This document shows positions 49,836-51,319 of a DNA stretch of 51,319 nucleotides, in pieces. Where the stretch lies: the IMG/VR virus record IMGVR_UViG_3300027749_000155, positions 1 through 51,319 of that record. The stretch is one strand, 5' to 3'. The position numbers and the translations under genes were made by a program. Source of the stretch: a virus. Under the pieces are notes generated by a model. The model saw nothing but the letters and a program-made list of their open reading frames with translations, was not told the DNA's origin and searched no databases. Position 1 is the stretch's first letter; each line of letters begins with the position of its first letter.

Positions 49836-50785
49836 TATGCCGCCTCCGCCATTTCGATTGCGACTTCAAGAGCCTTAGTCTTCAGAGACTTATTGGCACC
49901 GAACCAGGCGGAGTCCAAACGAGCATCAACTGTACGACCGATGACGTGGTCAGTCATGAAGGTGACAGTGTTGAATGCTGACCACCAACTGCCTTCAGCG
50001 AAGTTTGCTCCAGGCTGTTGATCAATAACCTCAAGAGCAATCTTTGCGTTCTTAGAGATTTCCTTACCCTTTGTGGAGTTCATTGGGAAGACACGCTTGA
50101 AGTAGTCAACCACCGTCTCTTCACTGTAACGCTTAGAGCCGAGATATTGAGCCATTTCCTTGTAAGAAGCCAACTTGTCGCTAGCAACGCCAAGCATTTC
50201 CTTGACCTTATCGCCATCGAACTCGTTACGGTGAGAAACCTTAACCATCTGATTGGCATTCTTTGAGAGAGAAAGAGTCAGAGTGTTGTTGCAGACAACT
50301 CGGATGGGAGTAAACCGAATGTCAATCGATTGACCGTAAGAGTGAGGATTGGTAAACAGAAGATAACTGTCAACCTTATCACCCTTGAACAACTCAAAAC
50401 TCTCGTTGACCTTCGCAAGACCCCAAACGATCTTACCGCCGCGGAGTGAGCCAGCAGTATGCATTTCCATATCGCCATTGCCAACAAAGTCATTGAAGAA
50501 CTCGAATGCATCAGCATTCTGGTTTGGTTGCCAATCGTCTGTGATCACATCCAAAATCTTGTTGTCAAAATCGCGGACGAGAGCAGAGCGACCGATGTCA
50601 ACCTTCTCGCCATTGATATCAGCATACGCTGGAATCTTATTGACGCGCCAGTCAAGACCAGCAGCCTGAAGCATTTGTTCTGGAGTTAGATCAGCAGGAA
50701 CTTGTGTGCCAAGTCCGTGCCAAGGAGTCTCGCCAGCCCAGGCCATTTGAGCCTTACCGCCGAGCATTTCAATCATATGAGCCAT
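49835..50785 (-). CDS. DUF932 phage/plasmid-like protein, 316 aa
   Basis: The N-terminus (KAQMAWAGETPWHGLGTQVP) with PWHGLG is the DUF932 signature, followed by IGRSALVRDFDNKILDVITD and FTPIRVVCNNTLTLSLS, also conserved. The C-terminal third contains WWSAFNTVTFMTDHVIGRTV. DUF932 proteins occur on phages and plasmids; their biochemical role is not settled. It is first in a four-gene operon (DUF932, membrane protein, two small proteins) driven by an early promoter and has AAAAGGAAA before the ATG. Confidence 0.9.
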   Translation of the reverse strand: MAHMIEMLGGKAQMAWAGETPWHGLGTQVPADLTPEQMLQAAGLDWRVNKIPAYADINGEKVDIGRSALVRDFDNKILDVITDDWQPNQNADAFEFFNDFVGNGDMEMHTAGSLRGGKIVWGLAKVNESFELFKGDKVDSYLLFTNPHSYGQSIDIRFTPIRVVCNNTLTLSLSKNANQMVKVSHRNEFDGDKVKEMLGVASDKLASYKEMAQYLGSKRYSEETVVDYFKRVFPMNSTKGKEISKNAKIALEVIDQQPGANFAEGSWWSAFNTVTFMTDHVIGRTVDARLDSAWFGANKSLKTKALEVAIEMAEAA

Positions 50786-50827
50786 TTTGTAGATTTCCTT
50801 TTCACGGGCATCATTGCCCTATAACTT

Positions 50828-50856
50828 AATATAACTTATCAAGAGAAATAATGCAA
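50828..50856 (-). promoter_or_regulatory. Early sigma70-type promoter for DUF932 operon
   Basis: TTGCAT (50856-50851), 17-bp spacer, TATATT (50833-50828). Downstream, a GGGCA-ATGA-TGCCC hairpin lies in the leader ahead of the AAAAGGAAA ribosome site. Confidence 0.8.
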
Positions 50857-50863
50857 GCACTAT

Positions 50864-51301
50864 TTACCAACTTGCATTATAATAAAAATCATATTCTCTT
50901 TCGTCAAGTTGCAAAGCCCGTTCTAGTTGCTCAATGGTGGATTCAATATCCATCATATAGGATTCGTCGTACTCGGTTGGACCAAAGAAAAATCCAGATC
51001 GAGTTGGAAGCAACTGTTCAGCCAGAGTTGGATCGGCTTGGACTTGCTTACACAATCCAATCAATTCCAACAACTGTTCTCGGTCAACACTGTATGACCC
51101 ACAGTCATCCTTGCCATCCTGGACATTATCAACGAACCACTTGTGAATCTGATTAGCCTTGCGCCAGTAAGCGGCTTTAACATTCACTTGTTCCACTTCA
51201 AGCCCTTCAGGCAAAGCAAGAGGAGCGCCAAGTTGTCCCTTCAGTTCCGTCTCATTATACCACATATAACGCTTGGCGGAAAGATACATATCCAAACCCA
51301 T
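50864..51301 (-). CDS. Conserved phage protein (MGLDMYL family), 145 aa
   Basis: The opening MGLDMYLSAKRYMWYN, then VKAAYWRKANQIHKWFVDNV and SYSVDREQLLELIGLCKQVQ, GFFFGPTEYDESYMMDIEST is a well-conserved phage and bacterial family of unknown biochemical role (sometimes mis-annotated as phosphoglycerate kinase). I start at ATG 51301 because AAAAGGA lies 8 nt upstream; a TTG at the very window edge would add six residues. Its promoter is outside the window. Confidence 0.85.
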   Translation of the reverse strand: MGLDMYLSAKRYMWYNETELKGQLGAPLALPEGLEVEQVNVKAAYWRKANQIHKWFVDNVQDGKDDCGSYSVDREQLLELIGLCKQVQADPTLAEQLLPTRSGFFFGPTEYDESYMMDIESTIEQLERALQLDEREYDFYYNASW

Positions 51302-51319
51302 AACAATATTCCTTTTCAA

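Overview
The window is part of the genome of a tailed, contractile (myovirus), T4-superfamily bacteriophage. T4-type baseplate genes (gp25, gp6, gp8, gp53, gp48, gp54, gp26, and hub proteins like gp5 and gp27) lie together with T4-type replication and late-transcription genes (gp32, gp59, gp33), a gp4-like head-completion nuclease, an Rnl1-type RNA ligase, a polynucleotide kinase and repeated TATAAATA late promoters. Base composition is AT-rich throughout. The host is not directly visible. The phage carries what looks like a circularly permuted, two-piece tmRNA gene, an arrangement known mainly from alphaproteobacteria and also some cyanobacteria and betaproteobacteria. Its tag reading frame contains the NDN element common in alphaproteobacterial tags, so an alphaproteobacterial host is my best inference.

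Layout. 1-12.7 kb (mostly minus strand): collagen-like and S74-chaperone fibre genes and small virion proteins, interrupted by one plus-strand 1,132-residue glycosyltransferase/FkbM-methyltransferase fusion. 12.7-32.8 kb (minus): a tightly packed baseplate operon, in transcription order gp48, gp53, gp27-like, gp5-like, a helical protein, gp25, gp6, a gp7-position giant, gp8, a DUF4815 giant, then the fibre genes. 32.8-37.8 kb (plus): gp4-like nuclease, a conserved partner, gp54-like tube initiator, gp26-like hub/chaperone with an apparent programmed -1 frameshift, and a tail-lysozyme or tape-measure candidate; an HNH homing endonuclease is inserted on the minus strand. A bidirectional terminator separates this from 37.8-40.5 kb (minus): gp33, gp59, a methyltransferase and gp32. 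40.5-42.7 kb: two GIY-YIG homing endonucleases with near-identical 5' cassettes flank a SleB-type hydrolase. 42.7-46.0 kb (minus): an RNA-metabolism locus with RNA ligase, kinase-only Pnk, permuted tmRNA, a 49-residue ORF, an unassigned structured RNA and a metallophosphoesterase. 46-51.3 kb: small early-type genes, a second glycosyltransferase, small membrane proteins, an SPFH lipoprotein and a DUF932 protein.

Regulation. Two promoter classes are readable. Late promoters are TATAAATA, several followed within 1-5 nt by a hairpin. Early promoters are sigma70-like (TTGACT-17-TATGGT type). The tmRNA has both, suggesting expression throughout infection. gp33, the T4 late-transcription co-activator, is encoded here. 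Most genes in each operon overlap by 1-4 nt (TAATG or ATGA), implying translational coupling. The strongest candidates for something undescribed are the permuted phage tmRNA with its neighbouring RNA-repair genes and structured RNA, and the -1 frameshift in the gp26 homologue.
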